Assembly: GCF_018614075.1 (NCBI RefSeq)
Contig: NZ_JAGGOZ010000063.1
Coordinates: 1-64,000, forward strand
Origin: Streptomyces sp. ISL-94
GTDB lineage: Bacteria; Actinomycetota; Actinomycetes; Streptomycetales; Streptomycetaceae
Direction: 5' to 3'
Length of the DNA stretch: 64,000 nucleotides
The first letter of the stretch is position 1. The number at the start of each line of letters is the position of its first letter. Of the stretch, positions 24,664 to 33,550 are shown piece after piece. The notes under the pieces were generated by a model. It ran no database searches. It saw only the letters and a program-made list of their open reading frames with translations, and was not told the DNA's origin. The position numbers were made by a program, and so were the translations under genes.

Positions 24664-24909
24664 GTCGTTTCCTTCCTCCGAGCCCGTCAGGGCACACGTC
24701 TGTTGCGTCGTCCATCCTGCCCGTTTCGGCCGTAAACCGGCTGTAAGACGGCCCTCGCACGGGGCAGGCGGGGCGGAAGTGAGGATTCCCTGGCTTTCCG
24801 AGGTTTCTTGGCCCAGGGGGCCGGGGAGGACGAGAGAACACCCCATCCACTCCCTGACGGCGGTCTGCCACGTGCCGCCGCCGACCCACGAAGAGGGGGC
24901 GAACCCACC

Positions 24910-25083
24910 ATGGACGCATTCACCGCGGGTCTCCTGCAGCGCATCAGGGCCACGCAGACGGACCTCGAGCAGGCCCGCGAATCGGGCGACGACTTCCTCG
25001 CGGAAGTGGAACAGGCGGAGCTGGAAGACCTCCAGCGGCTCGCCGCCGAGCACGGGGTACCCGTGTCCGTTCCGGTCTGCTGA
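24910..25083 (+). CDS. Small conserved coiled-coil-like protein
   Basis: A 57-residue protein, MDAFTAGLLQRIRATQTDLE..., mostly helical and acidic, ending HGVPVSVPVC. GAAGAGGGGG precedes the ATG. It is followed by a strong terminator (25111-25140). It is divergent from cutR with a 246-base gap. I recognise no domain; small proteins of this kind are conserved in Streptomyces beside cutRS. Function is unknown. Confidence 0.7.
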   Translation: MDAFTAGLLQRIRATQTDLEQARESGDDFLAEVEQAELEDLQRLAAEHGVPVSVPVC

Positions 25084-25110
25084 CCCGGCACCACCCACCC
25101 TGCACACCGA

Positions 25111-25140
25111 ACCCCGGCCGCCCCTTCGGGCGGCCGGGGT
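25111..25140. terminator. Bidirectional terminator
   Basis: Perfect 13-base arms 25111-25123 and 25128-25140 (ACCCCGGCCGCCC and its complement) with a CTTC loop lie between the convergent small gene and the inositol monophosphatase gene. Confidence 0.85.
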
Positions 25141-25167
25141 TCCGTCATGTCGCGCGCGGACCCGCCG

Positions 25168-25977
25168 TCAGTCGTGCCAGGCGCCGGCCTCCTCCAGCAG
25201 CGGCTGGAGCGAGGCGAAGACGGCCGGCGTCCCGGCGAGGGCCAGCTCCCCCGAAGCCGCCGCCCCCGGCCGGCCGCCGGTGACGGCGCCCGCCTCCCGG
25301 GCGATCAGCTCGCCTGCCGCCAGGTCCCACGGATTGAGCCCGCGCTCGTAGTACGCGTCCAGCCGCCCGGCCGCCACATCGCACAGGTCCAGCGCCGCCG
25401 ACCCGCCCCGCCGGATGTCCCGCACGCGCGGAATGATCCGCTGCGCGACCTCGGCCTGACGGACCCGCCGTGCCTGGACGTACGCGAAGCCGGTGCCGAC
25501 CAGCGCCTGGTCCAGTGGCGCTGCCGCCCGGCAGGCGAGCCGCGCCGTCCCCATCCACGCCCCGCCCCCGAGCACGGCGTGGTACGTCTCGCCGCGCATC
25601 GGCGCCGCCACGACGCCCACCACCGTCTCGCCCCGGTACTCGGCCGCGATGGACACGCCCCAGCTCGGCAGCCCGTAGAGGTAGTTCACCGTGCCGTCCA
25701 GCGGGTCGACCACCCACCGCACCCCGCTGGTGCCCGGGCTGTCCGCGCCCTCCTCGCCCAGCAGGCCGTCCTCGGGCCGCCGCTCGGCGAGGATGCCGGT
25801 GATCAGCTTCTCCGCCGCGATGTCCATCTCGGTCACCACGTCGATCGGGCTGCTCTTGGTGGCGGCCACCGCCAGATCGGCCGGCCGGCCGTCCCGCAGC
25901 AGGGCCCCCGCCTGCCGGGCGGCCTCCAGGCCCACGTCCAGCAGTTCGGCCTTCAGGTCCTCGGAGATCACGGTCAC
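25168..25977 (-). CDS. Inositol monophosphatase family protein
   Basis: A 269-residue Mg2+-dependent phosphatase. The motifs are in order: the metal-binding glutamate of GLLGEEG, WVVDPLDGTVNYLYGLP (the DPxDGT box), and the C-terminal GLNPWDLAAGELIAREAG (the WD box). The family hydrolyses inositol-1-phosphate or related sugar phosphates. GTG 25977 has AGGAAG seven bases upstream. It lies directly downstream of the ferrochelatase gene. Confidence 0.9.
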   Translation of the reverse strand: MTVISEDLKAELLDVGLEAARQAGALLRDGRPADLAVAATKSSPIDVVTEMDIAAEKLITGILAERRPEDGLLGEEGADSPGTSGVRWVVDPLDGTVNYLYGLPSWGVSIAAEYRGETVVGVVAAPMRGETYHAVLGGGAWMGTARLACRAAAPLDQALVGTGFAYVQARRVRQAEVAQRIIPRVRDIRRGGSAALDLCDVAAGRLDAYYERGLNPWDLAAGELIAREAGAVTGGRPGAAASGELALAGTPAVFASLQPLLEEAGAWHD

Positions 25978-25988
25978 GGTCCCACTTC

Positions 25989-27137
25989 CTACGCGTACGG
26001 ACTGTCCGCGCCCGCGGCCGCCGGCCGGGGCGCCCGCGCCGGGCAGCAGCCCACGGCGCACAGGTCATGGCTCGCGCCCAGCAGCCCCAGCGCGCACCGC
26101 TCGACGGGCTCGCCGCGTTCGGCCGCGGCCCGCTCCAGCACGAGTTCCCGTACGGCCGCGGCGAACCGCGGGTCGGCCCCGACCGTCGCCGAGCGGGCGA
26201 TCGGCAGGCCCAGCTCGGCCGCCTTCGCCGTCGCCTCGGTGTCGAGGTCGTACAGGACCTCCATGTGGTCCGAGACGAAGCCGATCGGCACCATCACCGC
26301 CGCCGGGGCGCCGGCCTCGTGCAGGGCCTCCAGGTGGTCGCAGATGTCCGGCTCCAGCCAGGGGATGTGCGGGGCGCCGCTGCGCGACTGGTAGACGAGC
26401 TCCCAGGGCCGCTCCGTGCCCGTCTGCGCCCGCACCGCGTCCGCGATCACCTTGGCCACGTCCAGGTGCTGCCTGACGTACGCCCCGCCCTCGCCGTGCT
26501 CCTCGACCGGCCCCGAGGTGTCGGCGGCAGCGGTCGGGATGGAGTGCGTGGTGAAGACGAGGTGCGCTCCCGCGCGCACCTGGGCCGGCAGCGAGTCCAG
26601 CGAGGCGAGCACCCCGTCGATCATGGGCTGCACGAAGCCGGGGTGGTTGAAGTAGTGCCGCAGCTTGTCCACCTTCGGCAGCTCGGCGACCCCCTCCCCG
26701 GCGAGGGCGGCCACTGCGTCGGCGAGGTTCTCGCGGTACTGGCGGCAGCCCGAGTACGAGGCGTAGGCGCTGGTCGCGAGCACCGCGATCCGGCGGCGCC
26801 CGTCGGCGGCCATCTCCCGCAGGACGTCGGTCAGGTAGGGCGCCCAGTTCCGGTTGCCCCAGTAGACGGGCAGGTCCAGCCCGTGCTCGGCGAAGTCCTT
26901 GCGCAGCGCGTCCAGCAGCTCGCGGTTCTGCGCGTTGATCGGGCTGATCCCGCCGAAGCCGAAGTAGTGCTGTCCGACCTCCTTGAGCCGCTCGCGCGGG
27001 ATACCGCGCCCGCGCGTGACGTTCTCCAGGAACGGCACCACGTCGTCGGGCCCCTCGGGACCGCCGAAGGAGAGCAGCAGGAGGGCGTCGTAGGGGGCGG
27101 CGGGCCCGCCGGCGGGCGGGCGGAGCTGGTCTGGCAT
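25989..27137 (-). CDS. hemH: Ferrochelatase (coproporphyrin ferrochelatase type)
   Basis: A 382-residue enzyme inserting Fe2+ into (copro)porphyrin. It contains LLLSFGGPEGPDDVVPFLENV, the catalytic-region histidine in FTTHSIP, QSRSGAPHIPWLEPDI, and VPIGFVSDHMEVLYDLD with the second metal-pocket residues. A C-terminal CAVGCCP set plus an earlier Cys may carry the actinobacterial [2Fe-2S] cluster. Actinobacteria use the coproporphyrin-dependent haem route, so the CpfC activity is likely. An iron-box-like site lies 66 bases upstream of the start. Confidence 0.93.
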   Translation of the reverse strand: MPDQLRPPAGGPAAPYDALLLLSFGGPEGPDDVVPFLENVTRGRGIPRERLKEVGQHYFGFGGISPINAQNRELLDALRKDFAEHGLDLPVYWGNRNWAPYLTDVLREMAADGRRRIAVLATSAYASYSGCRQYRENLADAVAALAGEGVAELPKVDKLRHYFNHPGFVQPMIDGVLASLDSLPAQVRAGAHLVFTTHSIPTAAADTSGPVEEHGEGGAYVRQHLDVAKVIADAVRAQTGTERPWELVYQSRSGAPHIPWLEPDICDHLEALHEAGAPAAVMVPIGFVSDHMEVLYDLDTEATAKAAELGLPIARSATVGADPRFAAAVRELVLERAAAERGEPVERCALGLLGASHDLCAVGCCPARAPRPAAAGADSPYA

Positions 27138-27202
27138 GCACCGAATCCTGCCACCCGGCGTCCGCCCGCGGGAACCGGCCCGGCCGGGAGCAGCCCCGCG
27201 CC

Positions 27203-27221
27203 ACAGGTAAGGTGACCCTAA
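27203..27221. promoter_or_regulatory. Iron-box-like site between hemH and the divergent MFS gene
   Basis: ACAGGTAAGGTGACCCTAA matches the DmdR/IdeR iron-box consensus (TTAGGTTAGGCTAACCTAA) at 13 of 19 positions by my count. Its position suits iron control of hemH, of the divergent transporter operon, or of both. No direct evidence of binding exists here. Confidence 0.4.
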
Positions 27222-27222
27222 G

Positions 27223-27236
27223 TTCCGATGTCGGAA
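27223..27236. promoter_or_regulatory. Palindromic operator candidate
   Basis: TTCCGA-TG-TCGGAA is a perfect 6+2+6 inverted repeat one base from the iron-box-like site and 71 bases upstream of the MFS start, a typical operator position. Confidence 0.4.
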
Positions 27237-27306
27237 TTTCCCCGTGCGGGTGCCCGGTCGGCGGTCGTAACCTGTACGGGCGGATGACGTCCCTTACGGA
27301 GAGCCC

Positions 27307-28560
27307 TTGCCCAGTCCCTACCGCGCGATCTTCGCGGCCCCTGGCACCAAGGGGTTCAGCGCTGCCGGCCTCATAGGCCGACTGCCGATCTCCATGGTCG
27401 GCGTCGGCATCCTCACGATGATCTCCGAGATCACCGGCCGCTACGCGATGGCGAGCGCCCTCACCGGCACCCTCGCCCTGGCCGCCGCGGTCATCGGGCC
27501 GCAGGTCTCGCGGCTGGTGGACCAGTACGGCCAGCGGCGGGTGCTGCGCCCCGCGACGGCCGTCTCGGTGGCCTCGGTGGCGGCGCTGCTGGTGGCCGCC
27601 GCGAACGGGTGGCCCGACTGGACCCTCTTCGTCTTCGCCGCGATCGCGGGCTGCGTACCGAGCGTGGGGTCGATGGTCCGCGCCCGGTGGACCGTGATCT
27701 ACCGCGACTCCCCGCGCGAGCTGCACACCGCGTACTCCTTCGAGTCCGTGATCGACGAGGTCTGCTTCATCTTCGGCCCGATCATCGCCATCGTCCTGTC
27801 CACCACCTGGTTCCCCGAGGCCGGCCCGCTGATCGCCGCCCTCTGCCTGGCCGTTGGCGTCTGGCTGCTCACCGCGCAGCGCGCCACCGAGCCCGCGCCG
27901 CACCCGCGCGGCGAGCACACGGACCGCACCTCGGCCCTGCGCTCCCCCGGCCTCCAGGTGCTGGCAGCCACCTTCGTGTCGACCGGCGCGATCTTCGGCT
28001 CCATCGACGTGTCCACCCTGGCCTTCGCCGAGGAACAGGGCCACAAGTCCTACGCCAGCTACATCCTGGCCATCTGGGCCCTCGGATCCTGTATCGCCGG
28101 GATCGTCTTCGGCCTGCTCCATCTCAAGGGCCGGACCGAACGCAGGTGGGTACTGGGCATATGTGCGATGGCCGTGAGTATGATCCCCCTCCTACTGGCC
28201 GGGAACCTTCCGTTTCTGGCCGTGGCGCTCTTCGTCTCGGGCCTCGCCATCGCTCCCACGATGATCACCACGATGGCCCTGATCGAGGCGCACGTACCCC
28301 GCGCGAAGCTGACCGAGGGCATGACCTGGATCAGCACCGGCCTCGCGGTCGGCGTCGCGATCGGCTCCTCCGTGACCGGTCTGGTCATCGACGCGGCCGG
28401 CGCGCAGCGCGGGTACGTCGTCTCCATCGCGTCGGGGGTGGCCGCGGCGGCGGTGGCGTTCGCGGGTTACCGCCGGCTGACGAGGCCGGCGCAAGGGGAG
28501 GAGCCAGCTACCGATGGGGACGGCGACAGCAGGGAAGAACGGTCAGACCGCGTGGCGTAA
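27307..28560 (+). CDS. MFS transporter
   Basis: A 417-residue transporter with 12 hydrophobic segments, starting at TTG after a GGAGAG ribosome site. It begins SPYRAIFAAPGTKGFSAAGLIGRLPISMVG, typical of a Streptomyces MFS subfamily usually found next to FAD-linked sugar oxidases. A segment near residue 140 (SFESVIDEVCFIFGPIIAIVLS) is characteristic of this subfamily. The 3' end overlaps the following oxidase gene by 47 bases. The substrate is unknown. Confidence 0.85.
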   Translation: MPSPYRAIFAAPGTKGFSAAGLIGRLPISMVGVGILTMISEITGRYAMASALTGTLALAAAVIGPQVSRLVDQYGQRRVLRPATAVSVASVAALLVAAANGWPDWTLFVFAAIAGCVPSVGSMVRARWTVIYRDSPRELHTAYSFESVIDEVCFIFGPIIAIVLSTTWFPEAGPLIAALCLAVGVWLLTAQRATEPAPHPRGEHTDRTSALRSPGLQVLAATFVSTGAIFGSIDVSTLAFAEEQGHKSYASYILAIWALGSCIAGIVFGLLHLKGRTERRWVLGICAMAVSMIPLLLAGNLPFLAVALFVSGLAIAPTMITTMALIEAHVPRAKLTEGMTWISTGLAVGVAIGSSVTGLVIDAAGAQRGYVVSIASGVAAAAVAFAGYRRLTRPAQGEEPATDGDGDSREERSDRVA

Positions 28561-29839
28561 CTGGGCGGGCAACGTGTCCGCCCAGCCCGCGCGCGTGGTG
28601 ACCCCGGCCTCGGTCGGGGAGCTTCAGGAGGCGGTCCGGCGGGCCGCCGAGCAGGGCCTGCGGGTGAAGGCGGTCGGCACCGGCCACTCCTTCACCGCGG
28701 CCGCCGCGACCGACGGGGTGCTCGTACGCCCGCAGGCGCTGGCGGGGATCACCTCGATCGACCGCGCCGCGGGCACCGTCACCGTGGCGGCGGGCACGGT
28801 CCTCAAGGACCTGAACGCGGCCCTGGCCCGGGAGGGCCTGTCGCTCACGAACATGGGCGACATCATGGAGCAGACGGTCTCCGGCGCCACCAGCACGGGA
28901 ACCCACGGCACCGGCCGCGACTCGGCCTCCATCGCCGCCCAGATCCGCGCCCTGGAGCTGGTCACGGCCGACGGCCGGCTGCTGACGTGCTCGGAGAAGG
29001 AGAATCCCGAGGTCTTCGCGGCGGCCCGGCTGGGCATCGGCGCGCTCGGCATCGTCACCTCGCTCACCTTCGCCGTCGAGCCGATCTTCCTGCTGACCGC
29101 CCGTGAGGAGCCCATGGCCTTCGACCGGGTGACGGCGGAGTTCGAGCAGCACTTCGCGGAGAACGAGCACTTCGAGTTCTACTGGTTCCCGCACACCGGC
29201 AACTGCAACACCAAGCGGAACAACCGCAGCCAGGGCCCCGCCGCCCCGCCCGGACCGGTCAGCGCGTGGATCGAGGACGAGCTGCTGTCCAACGGGCTCT
29301 TCCAGGCGGTCAACTCGCTGGGCCGCGCGGTCCCCGCCACCATCCCCTCCATCGCCCGCGTCGCCAGCCGCGCCCTGTCGGCGCGCACCTACACGGACAT
29401 CCCGTACAAGGTGTTCACCAGCCCGCGCCGGGTGCGGTTCGTGGAGATGGAGTACGCCCTCCCGCGCGAGCGCGTGGTCGAGGCGCTGCGGGAGCTGTGC
29501 GCGATGGTCGACCGCTCGCGCCTGCGGATCAGCTTCCCGGTGGAGGTGCGGACGGCTCCGGCGGACGACATCGCGCTGTCGACCGCCTCGGGGCGCGAGA
29601 CGGCGTACATCGCGGTGCACATGTACAAGGGCACCCCGTACCAGGCCTACTTCACCGCGGCCGAGCGCATCTTCACCGAGCTCGGCGGCCGGCCGCACTG
29701 GGGCAAGGTGCACACGCGGGACGCGGAGTACCTCGCGAAGGTCTACCCGCGGTTCGCCGAGTTCACCGCGCTCCGGGACCGGCTGGACCCGGACCGCGTG
29801 TTCGGCAACGACTACCTGCGGCGCGTCCTGGGAGAGTGA
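28514..29839 (+). CDS. FAD-linked D-arabinono-1,4-lactone oxidase / alditol oxidase family
   Basis: A 441-residue VAO-family flavoprotein. The N-terminal FAD domain contains VVTPASVGELQEAVRRAAEQ, VKAVGTGHSFTAAAATDGVLV and SGATSTGTHGTG. The C-terminal ALO domain ends with the characteristic HWGKVHTRDAEYLAKVYPRF and LDPDRVFGNDYLRRVLG. The family oxidises aldonolactones or alditols with O2. ATG 28514 has a strong GGGGAGGAG site inside the preceding gene, so translation is coupled to the transporter. Confidence 0.9.
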   Translation: MGTATAGKNGQTAWRNWAGNVSAQPARVVTPASVGELQEAVRRAAEQGLRVKAVGTGHSFTAAAATDGVLVRPQALAGITSIDRAAGTVTVAAGTVLKDLNAALAREGLSLTNMGDIMEQTVSGATSTGTHGTGRDSASIAAQIRALELVTADGRLLTCSEKENPEVFAAARLGIGALGIVTSLTFAVEPIFLLTAREEPMAFDRVTAEFEQHFAENEHFEFYWFPHTGNCNTKRNNRSQGPAAPPGPVSAWIEDELLSNGLFQAVNSLGRAVPATIPSIARVASRALSARTYTDIPYKVFTSPRRVRFVEMEYALPRERVVEALRELCAMVDRSRLRISFPVEVRTAPADDIALSTASGRETAYIAVHMYKGTPYQAYFTAAERIFTELGGRPHWGKVHTRDAEYLAKVYPRFAEFTALRDRLDPDRVFGNDYLRRVLGE

Positions 29840-30108
29840 GCGGCCGGGGCGGCCGGGCCCGGCCGGGTCAGGGGCTCTTCTCCGGTGCCGGCCCGTCCGC
29901 GCCCGGGGTGGGTGCCGGCGGGGACGCGGGCGCCGGCGGTGGCGACGACGCTGACGACACCGGCGCCCAGGATGGTCCCGTAGACGCCCATCTTCGAGGC
30001 GAGGAGGGCCTCCGCGGCGGTCGCCGGGGAGCTGCCGGCGACTTGAGCCGCACTCAGGTCGAGCCCCTTCTTCTCCGGTTCGGACACCTGCGTCGCGTTC
30101 TGACCCAT
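29812..30108 (-). pseudogene. Truncated Streptomyces membrane protein (remnant)
   Basis: The frame begins MGQNATQVSEPEKKGLDLSA and continues through ASKMGVYGTILGAGVVSVVATAGA, the N-terminal signature of a common Streptomyces membrane protein. After about residue 60 the sequence becomes low-complexity Pro/Arg and stops inside the 3' end of the convergent oxidase gene. The usual large C-terminal part is missing, so I take it as a truncated remnant. It may still yield a 98-residue protein. Confidence 0.55.
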
Positions 30109-30635
30109 CGCCATCCCCTGTGTGTCCTGCCTCTCGCGCATCTGACGCTTCCGCAGGTACTGACACCTCAGCGAAACAGATAGTTCCGTTTCTGGGGTTT
30201 CTGTGAAGCAAGGCACCGCGAATCGGGCGCGGGTGCTGGTGGGCCCTGTCGGAGGGCAGGCCAACTCCCGCCGTCCGAGAGAAGTTCGGCGGCGCGGCGG
30301 TCCACCCAGGTGGCCCGAATGGAGTACTGTGGCGAGCCCTGGGGCCGTCCTTCCTTTCGGATGTCCGGACTCGGGAGAGGGGGCCGACGGATGGAAAACG
30401 GCACTCAAAGACCGGTGATGCCGCGGTATCGCACGGGCTCCTGCTGCGCACAGTAATCACTCGGTCACTGTGCGTGCCCAACAGGTAACCGTGCCATAAC
30501 GGCGATCAAGGGCGCATGCCCGACACGCCGGTTTAACTCGGCAAGGTTGTGGCAGGCTGCACCCGGGCAGGCCACACTCGACTAGCGGAAGCAGCGACGC
30601 ACGTGACGTCGGCAGGCACCACCCGGGAGGTCCCC
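30109..30635. other. 527-bp region without a convincing gene upstream of sepH
   Basis: Short open frames exist on both strands, but none shows recognisable protein sequence or a good ribosome site. It probably contains the promoter of sepH near 30430-30600, where the DNA is less GC-rich. Confidence 0.4.
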
Positions 30636-31661
30636 ATGCCCGAACTGCGTGTCGTGGCCGTCTCAAATGACGGCACACGACTGGTGCTCAAGGCTGGGGA
30701 CAGCACGGAGTACACGCTTCCGATCGACGAACGGCTGCGGGCTGCCGTGCGCAACGACCGCGCGCGCCTGAACCAGATCGAGATCGAGGTGGAGAGCCAC
30801 CTCCGCCCCCGCGACATCCAGGCCCGCATACGGGCCGGTGCCTCCGCGGAGGAGGTCGCTCAGATGGCCGGCATCCCCGTCGACCGCGTCCGCCGCTTCG
30901 AGGGCCCCGTGCTCGCCGAGCGCGCATTCATGGCCGAGCGGGCCCGCAAGACCCCCGTACGCCGTCCCGGCGAGAACGCCGGGCCGCAGCTCGGCGAGGC
31001 CGTGCAGGAGCGGCTGACGCTGCGCGGAGCCGAGAAGGAATCCGTCCAGTGGGACTCCTGGCGCCGCGACGACGGGACCTGGGAGGTCCTGCTCGTCTAC
31101 CGGGTCGCCGGTGAGCCGCACGCGGCGAGCTGGACGTACGACCCGCCGCGCCGGCTGGTCGTTGCCGTGGACGACGAGGCCCGCTCCCTGATCGGCGAGG
31201 CGGACGACCTGCCGGCGACGCCGGAGCCGAGCTTCCCCTTCGTGCCGAGGATCGCGCGGCTGCCGCGCGACCGGCCGCTGGACCGTGCCCTCGACCGCCA
31301 GCTGGAGCGGCCCTCGTCGCCCGCGCCGGATCCGGAAGAGGAACGGGACACCCTGACCAGCCTGCTGGAGGCGGTCCCGAGCTTCCGCGGCGACATGGTG
31401 GTCCCGGACCGGACGGACCGTACCGAACCCCCGGCGGACGAAGCCGAGGTGGAGGAGCCGCCGGCCCCGGCCGCCTCGGCGGGCGCGGGCTCCGCGTACG
31501 CCGACGTCCTGATGCCGCGCACCGTGGCGGGGCACCGCGACCGCCTGACGGGCACCACCGACCGGCAGGCCGAGGCCGACGGGGTCCGCCCCGGCCGCCG
31601 CGCGGCGGTGCCGAGCTGGGACGAGATCGTCTTCGGCACCCGGCGCAAGAAGCAGGAGTAG
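30636..31661 (+). CDS. sepH: Cell division protein SepH
   Basis: A 341-residue protein. The N-terminal DUF3071 domain contains a helix-turn-helix (RPRDIQARIRAGASAEEVAQMAGIPVDRVRRFEGP) and YSVQWDSW-like sequence (KESVQWDSWRRDDGTWEVLLVY). A disordered acidic region follows, and a short conserved C-terminal motif, VPSWDEIVFGTRRKKQE. This is the layout of actinobacterial SepH, which binds FtsZ directly and stimulates Z-ring assembly. ATG 30636 is supported by GGGAGG six bases upstream. Confidence 0.93.
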   Translation: MPELRVVAVSNDGTRLVLKAGDSTEYTLPIDERLRAAVRNDRARLNQIEIEVESHLRPRDIQARIRAGASAEEVAQMAGIPVDRVRRFEGPVLAERAFMAERARKTPVRRPGENAGPQLGEAVQERLTLRGAEKESVQWDSWRRDDGTWEVLLVYRVAGEPHAASWTYDPPRRLVVAVDDEARSLIGEADDLPATPEPSFPFVPRIARLPRDRPLDRALDRQLERPSSPAPDPEEERDTLTSLLEAVPSFRGDMVVPDRTDRTEPPADEAEVEEPPAPAASAGAGSAYADVLMPRTVAGHRDRLTGTTDRQAEADGVRPGRRAAVPSWDEIVFGTRRKKQE

Positions 31662-31718
31662 CGCGCGGGCAGGGGAAGGCCCTCGCCAGGGTCTCCCCCG
31701 CTCGACCGGATCCGGCCG

Positions 31719-32573
31719 CTACTGCGGCAACGGGCCCGTGGCCACCGGGCGGTCCGGGTCAGAGGACCACTCCGACCAGCTGTCGGCGTAGAGGTCGGCG
31801 GCGATGCCCGCCACCTCCAGGGCCAGCACCTCGTGCGCGCCGGAGACGCCCGACCCGCAGTAGACCCCGACCGGGGTGCCGCCGGACACGCCGAGCGCGG
31901 CGAAGCGCTCCCGCAGGGCGTCCGCGGGCAGGAAACGGCCGTCCGGACCCACGTTCTCCGTGGTCGGGGCGGAGACCGCGCCCGGGATGTGGCCGCCGAC
32001 CGGGTCGATCGGCTCGACCTCCCCGCGGTAGCGCTCCCCCGCCCGGGCGTCCAGGAGGATCCCCGCGCGCGCCCGCGCCGCCGCCCCGTCCGCGTCCAGC
32101 AGTCCGGCCGGTCCCGAAGTTGGCTTGAAATCGCCCTCCGCAGGAGTCTCCCGCCCGGCCGACAGCTGACCCGCCTCGGCCGTCCACGCGGCCAGGCCCC
32201 CGTCCAGCACTCGCACGTCCGGGTGACCCGTCCAACGCAGCAGCCACCATGCCCGCGCGGCCGCCCAGCCCTGGCCGCCGTCGTACACGACCACCGGCAC
32301 CTCCGCCGAGACCCCCGCCCGCCGCATCACCGCTCCGAAGGCTTCCGGGTCCGGCAGCGGGTGCCGCCCGCCCGACCCGGGCGGACCTGCCAGTTCGCGG
32401 TCGAGGTCGACGTACACCGCGCCGGGCAGGTGCCCGGCCTCGTACGCCGGCCGCTGGTCGGGGCCGCCGAGCTGCCAGCGGATGTCCAGCAGCACCGGCG
32501 GCCGGGAACCGGCCAGCTCGCTCTTCAGTTCGGCGGCGGAGAGGATCGCAGGATTCGCAGTCATGCGGGCCAT
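31719..32573 (-). CDS. sseA: Rhodanese-type sulfurtransferase
   Basis: A 284-residue protein with two tandem rhodanese domains. The active-site loop of the second domain is CGSGVSGA, with catalytic Cys about 50 residues from the end, as in thiosulfate or 3-mercaptopyruvate sulfurtransferases. Conserved pieces include LLDIRWQLGG, YEAGHLPGAVYVDLD and GGHIPGAVSAPTTENV. ATG 32573 has GAGAGGAAG directly upstream; ATG 32564 is an alternative start. It is convergent with sepH. Confidence 0.9.
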   Translation of the reverse strand: MARMTANPAILSAAELKSELAGSRPPVLLDIRWQLGGPDQRPAYEAGHLPGAVYVDLDRELAGPPGSGGRHPLPDPEAFGAVMRRAGVSAEVPVVVYDGGQGWAAARAWWLLRWTGHPDVRVLDGGLAAWTAEAGQLSAGRETPAEGDFKPTSGPAGLLDADGAAARARAGILLDARAGERYRGEVEPIDPVGGHIPGAVSAPTTENVGPDGRFLPADALRERFAALGVSGGTPVGVYCGSGVSGAHEVLALEVAGIAADLYADSWSEWSSDPDRPVATGPLPQ

Positions 32574-32740
32574 CTTCCTCTCCGCCCGCCACCCGCGTAA
32601 CAAGCCGGTCATCGGCGGGCCGTACCGATCCGGTCATCTCTGTCCCGGGCCCCGTCGATCCGGCGCGGTCCGGGCGCGCCGAGGCCTCCGGAGTGGAAGC
32701 ATCAGCACCGGCAGGCGAGGCGACGGAGGAGACGGCTGAC

Positions 32741-33544
32741 ATGACCGAGGCAGCGGAGACAATGCGGCGCGCGCCTGGTACCCCGTGCTGGGTGAGCCTC
32801 ATGGTGCACAGCCTCGGGACGACCGAGGACTTCTACGCGGATCTGTTCGGCTGGGAGTACGTACCGGGGCCCGAGCAGCTGGGTCCGTACGTCCGCGCCC
32901 TGCTGGACGGCCGCGAGGTGGCGGGCATCGGGGAGATGCCGCCGGACCGGCATCTTCCGGTCGCGTGGACCACGTACCTCGCCACGGACGACGCCGACGC
33001 CACGGCCGAGGCGATCCGTTCGTGCGGGGGGACGGTCGCGGTGGGTCCGCTCGACGCCGGCATCGCGGGGCGGGTGGCGATCTGCTCCGACCCGCTGGGC
33101 GCGATCTTCGGGCTGTGGCAGGCGCAGAGCCACATGGGGACCCGTCTGCACGGCGCGCCGGGGACCCCGGTCTGGAACGAGCTGGTCACCCAGGACACCT
33201 CGACGGTCGGCAAGTTCTACGAGCACGTCTTCGGCCACGAGGCGCAGACCCACTCGACGGCCTCCGACGACTTCGACTACCTGACGCTCCTCCTGGAGGG
33301 CCGCCCGGTGGCGGCGGTGCACGGTGTCGGCCGCTCGCTGCCGCACGACCGGGGCCCGCACTGGATGACGTACTTCGAGGTCGAGAACACCGACGAGGCC
33401 GCCGGCCGGGTCACCGACCTGGGCGGCCGGATCATCGACCCGCCCCGCGAGGGGCTCAGCGGCCGGGTGGCCACGGTCGCCGATCCGGAGGGCGCGGTCT
33501 TCGCCCTCGTCAGGTCGCCCGACCGGGGGCCGGACGCGGCGTGA
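32741..33544 (+). CDS. Two-domain VOC (glyoxalase-like) protein
   Basis: A 267-residue protein made of two vicinal-oxygen-chelate units. The first starts GTPCWVSLMVHSLGTTEDFYADLFGWEY and ends AICSDPLGAIFGLWQA; the second starts GTPVWNELVTQDTSTVGKFYEHVFG and ends ATVADPEGAVFALV. Such proteins are often annotated as glyoxalase/bleomycin resistance; the actual substrate is unknown. ATG 32741 has GGAGGAG at a good distance. It converges on the kinase-MFS fusion gene with a 6-base gap. Confidence 0.88.
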   Translation: MTEAAETMRRAPGTPCWVSLMVHSLGTTEDFYADLFGWEYVPGPEQLGPYVRALLDGREVAGIGEMPPDRHLPVAWTTYLATDDADATAEAIRSCGGTVAVGPLDAGIAGRVAICSDPLGAIFGLWQAQSHMGTRLHGAPGTPVWNELVTQDTSTVGKFYEHVFGHEAQTHSTASDDFDYLTLLLEGRPVAAVHGVGRSLPHDRGPHWMTYFEVENTDEAAGRVTDLGGRIIDPPREGLSGRVATVADPEGAVFALVRSPDRGPDAA

Positions 33545-33550
33545 CGTCCG

